A stretch of DNA of 64,000 bases. Origin: Aquimarina megaterium XH134. Its GTDB lineage: Bacteria; Bacteroidota; Bacteroidia; Flavobacteriales; Flavobacteriaceae. Below, piece by piece: positions 62,150 to 64,000 of this stretch (positions are counted from its first letter, which is position 1; every line of letters begins with the position of its first letter). The stretch spans positions 62,001 to 126,000 of the forward strand of contig NZ_JACB01000031.1 in NCBI RefSeq assembly GCF_000520975.1, written 5' to 3'. The translations under genes and the position numbers were made by a program. The notes beneath the pieces are model-generated. The model worked only from the letters and a program-made list of their open reading frames with translations, was not told where the DNA came from and searched no databases.

Positions 62150-62707
62150 CTATTCTTTCCACTTAATATTACAACCAATACTTGGTTTTTGTTCTTCAGA
62201 AACTTTGGCATTGCGAAGTACTGCATCAAGCGCCTGACGAAGATCGCGGCCATTTACAGGAATTCCGTTTCCAGGTCGAGAATCATCTAGTTGTCCTCGA
62301 TAAATAAGTTTTGACTCTGAATCAAATAAGTAAAAATCAGGAGTGCAGGCAGCATCATATATTTTAGCAATATCCTGAGTTTCATCAAATAGATATGGAA
62401 ATGTATAGTTGTTTTTTTGAGCAGTTTTCCACATTTCTTTAGGAGCATCCTGAGGGTATTTTTCAATATCATTACTGCTAATAGCCACAAAACCAAATCC
62501 CTGAACCCGATAGTCATTAGCGATACGTACTATTTCTTCGTTAACATGAATCACAAAAGGGCAATGATTACAGATAAACATAACCACAGTTCCTTTTTCG
62601 CCTTTTACATCGTTAAGAGAATACTTGTCATTGGTAACAGCGTCTACAAGTGTAAAATCGGGTGCAATAGTACCAAGAGGTAACATGTTAGAAGGAGTAC
62701 GAGCCAT
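62150..62707 (-). CDS. Thioredoxin-family protein with CNHC site
   Basis: The ATG at 62707 gives 185 residues starting MARTPSNMLPLG. A preceding ATG eight codons up is less likely because it adds only basic residues. The active site is FICNHCPFV near 50, with Cys-x-x-Cys. The pattern DDSRPGNGIPVNGRDLRQAL is seen in AhpC/TSA-type redoxins of this kind, which work as cytoplasmic thiol proteins. No signal is present. A Cys near the end (IGCNIKW) may take part in resolution. Confidence 0.92.
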   Translation of the reverse strand: MARTPSNMLPLGTIAPDFTLVDAVTNDKYSLNDVKGEKGTVVMFICNHCPFVIHVNEEIVRIANDYRVQGFGFVAISSNDIEKYPQDAPKEMWKTAQKNNYTFPYLFDETQDIAKIYDAACTPDFYLFDSESKLIYRGQLDDSRPGNGIPVNGRDLRQALDAVLRNAKVSEEQKPSIGCNIKWKE

Positions 62708-62928
62708 GATTTTTTTTTTGAAAGGTTCCAAAATTACATTATTATACCATATAAGTCTACAAAAACAGACCTTAGTTACAACTGTAATTTACAATTTTAA
62801 ACATTGAACTCATCTTGATTTTTTCTGTTTGTAAAAACATAAGGCTTTTAATCCTTAATGATACCCTTTTTATAGGGTATAAGCTACGGTGCAAAAAAAA
62901 ACAAGATGAGTAGTTCACTTAATACTTC

Positions 62929-64000
62929 TTACATTTCATCACTAAAGAAAATAGCATTCATTAGTAATTTATTCGTCCCATACCAAAAAGCTCTAAAATT
63001 AGTATTGTCGGTAAACAAGATTATATTTCCTTTTCCGAAATCATTATGTTTAAAAGGGACTGTTCCTGATAGAGAATCCAAGTTCTTTTTACTAATATAT
63101 CCACTTAACAATGGTTTTTTTGTATATCGAATTGGATTGTTGTAACTCTGCTTATCTGGTTTAATAAATAATTTTGTATTTCTAAATAGTGAAATCGTAT
63201 TGTTTTTATATCCAAAATTAATGGGATGAGAACGATCTATTTCGGCTTCAAAAATAGCTCCACCAATTACTTGTGCACCATTAAAATCTTGCCTTTGTTC
63301 AAAGGATATGTTTTTTGCATCATTTTTTGGAGTAGCAAATTCGATTTTCATGAATTCGTTATTCTTAAAAAACTGGGCAGCATTTCTATATCCAATTAGT
63401 GTCCCGCCATTACGAACCCAAGTTTTTAATTTTTCTGCTTTTTCTTTGTCAAAAGACTGTCTCCAGCTATTTGGTAATACAATATGTGTGTATTTTGATA
63501 AAGTGATTCTGTTAAAATTACGTGTTTCTAATTTTGTGATAGGAATATCATAACGTTGATCCATTAAATGCCAGATTTCTCCAGCATCATAAGGTGTGAT
63601 TCCACTACCTGTAAACAATCCTATTCTTGGAAGTGATAAAGCACGAAATTGATTACTTCCCAGATCAATCCCCTTTGTCAGTCCTGTAGAAACACCAGTG
63701 ATATCGATATGATTCTCTGCAGCTATTTTTTGTAACAATTTATGAAGCTCTTCTTTATTTAATTTTTGATTCTGAACCGGTATTAAAATTGTACCATAGT
63801 CATAATCATTGTTTTCTAAAGAAAAAGGTTTCATCCCAACTTTGGCTCGCAATCCATTAGCTAGGATTTGATATAAAGCTTTTGGAGTGTAATACTCATG
63901 CCATTGTATCAGGTATGCATAATCACTTTTATTAACCGGATTGATTTTGCGATACGTGAGATCTGATATTTCGCTACCTATATTAGAAATAGCTGCATTG
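62929..64000 (-). CDS. C-terminal part of a M14-type zinc carboxypeptidase-like protein, cut by the edge
   Basis: The frame is open from the stop at 62929 to the right edge, more than 350 residues. The visible part contains EYYTPKALYQILANGLRA, a segment with LPRIGLFTGSGITPYDAGEIW that resembles a glutamine-amidotransferase-like fold, and the C-terminal GKGNIILFTDNTNFRAFWYG. In Bacteroidota such a fold follows an M14 carboxypeptidase domain, which would lie off the edge (inference). The M14 zinc ligands are not visible. Confidence 0.75.
   Translation of the reverse strand, partial: NAAISNIGSEISDLTYRKINPVNKSDYAYLIQWHEYYTPKALYQILANGLRAKVGMKPFSLENNDYDYGTILIPVQNQKLNKEELHKLLQKIAAENHIDITGVSTGLTKGIDLGSNQFRALSLPRIGLFTGSGITPYDAGEIWHLMDQRYDIPITKLETRNFNRITLSKYTHIVLPNSWRQSFDKEKAEKLKTWVRNGGTLIGYRNAAQFFKNNEFMKIEFATPKNDAKNISFEQRQDFNGAQVIGGAIFEAEIDRSHPINFGYKNNTISLFRNTKLFIKPDKQSYNNPIRYTKKPLLSGYISKKNLDSLSGTVPFKHNDFGKGNIILFTDNTNFRAFWYGTNKLLMNAIFFSDEM

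Noticed and set aside
1-64000. Insertion sequences, prophage and integrative elements
   Set aside because: No transposase, integrase or phage structural genes were recognised, and the single tRNA gene has no direct repeat of its 3' end nearby.

Overview
The window is AT-rich chromosomal DNA from a member of the Bacteroidota, most likely a marine Flavobacteriaceae of the Aquimarina type (genus is inference). The evidence is the Bacteroidota-type -7 promoter box TAnnTTTG upstream of several genes, carboxypeptidase-regulatory-domain outer-membrane receptors, a type IX secretion (T9SS) sorting domain, the lipoprotein signals, families such as DUF4369, DUF819 and DUF6503, and many small double-glycine peptide precursors with flavobacterial leaders. 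No phage, insertion sequence, CRISPR array or rRNA was seen. One tRNA (Thr, UGU) is present.

Layout. 1-1213: edge fragment, small conserved protein, tRNA-Thr and two divergent peptide precursors. 1335-7237: leftward lipoprotein, DUF819 membrane protein, M61 peptidase, HAD phosphatase and alpha/beta hydrolase. 7496-17155: S1/P1 nuclease, AraC regulator, small membrane proteins, astacin-like lipoprotein, DUF6503 lipoprotein, serine hydrolase and S9 peptidase. 17210-19241: a compact MarR / DUF2024 / lipoprotein / thioredoxin-like cluster with a repeated operator. 19343-28719: outer-membrane receptor with a membrane-tethered LuxR protein, HtpG, a long intergenic region with hairpins, a TPR histidine kinase with its response regulator, and an orphan T9SS domain. 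28938-44330: FabH, TonB-type receptor, CoA-binding protein, solute symporter, a LuxI/GNAT-like plus ThiF/E1-like pair, ABC ATPase, PAS protein, degenerate methyltransferase, ABC-F, lectin-like secreted protein and Lnt. 44813-46304: tandem cassettes of four peptide precursors. 46623-52859: housekeeping envelope and DNA genes (pssA, lptB, carboxymuconolactone decarboxylase family, tatC, kdsD, recQ). 52990-58819: three more peptide precursors flanking a divergent locus for an ECF sigma factor, a TPR anti-sigma-like protein, a lipoprotein and a periplasmic TPR-CHAT caspase-like protease. 59001-64000: cyclophilin-FKBP fusion, secreted protein, DinB/YfiT, GNAT, thioredoxin-family protein and a partial M14-like protein.

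The most distinctive content is a dispersed family of nine double-glycine precursors in three leader-length classes (23, 25 and 27 residues) with near-constant leaders and unrelated cysteine-rich cores. Several share an upstream hairpin element of the form AGACAC...GAGTGTCT followed by a TAAAATGTT-like block; in three copies the end of the element is exactly 31 nt from the start codon. No transporter, leader peptidase of the C39 type, or lanthipeptide enzyme is in the window. The CHAT/ECF-sigma locus sits among these genes and has all the parts of a trans-envelope proteolytic signalling system. I propose that the two may be linked, but the sequence only shows proximity. A second candidate is the two-gene LuxI-like acyltransferase / E1-like adenylating enzyme module, separated by a perfect 30-bp palindrome.
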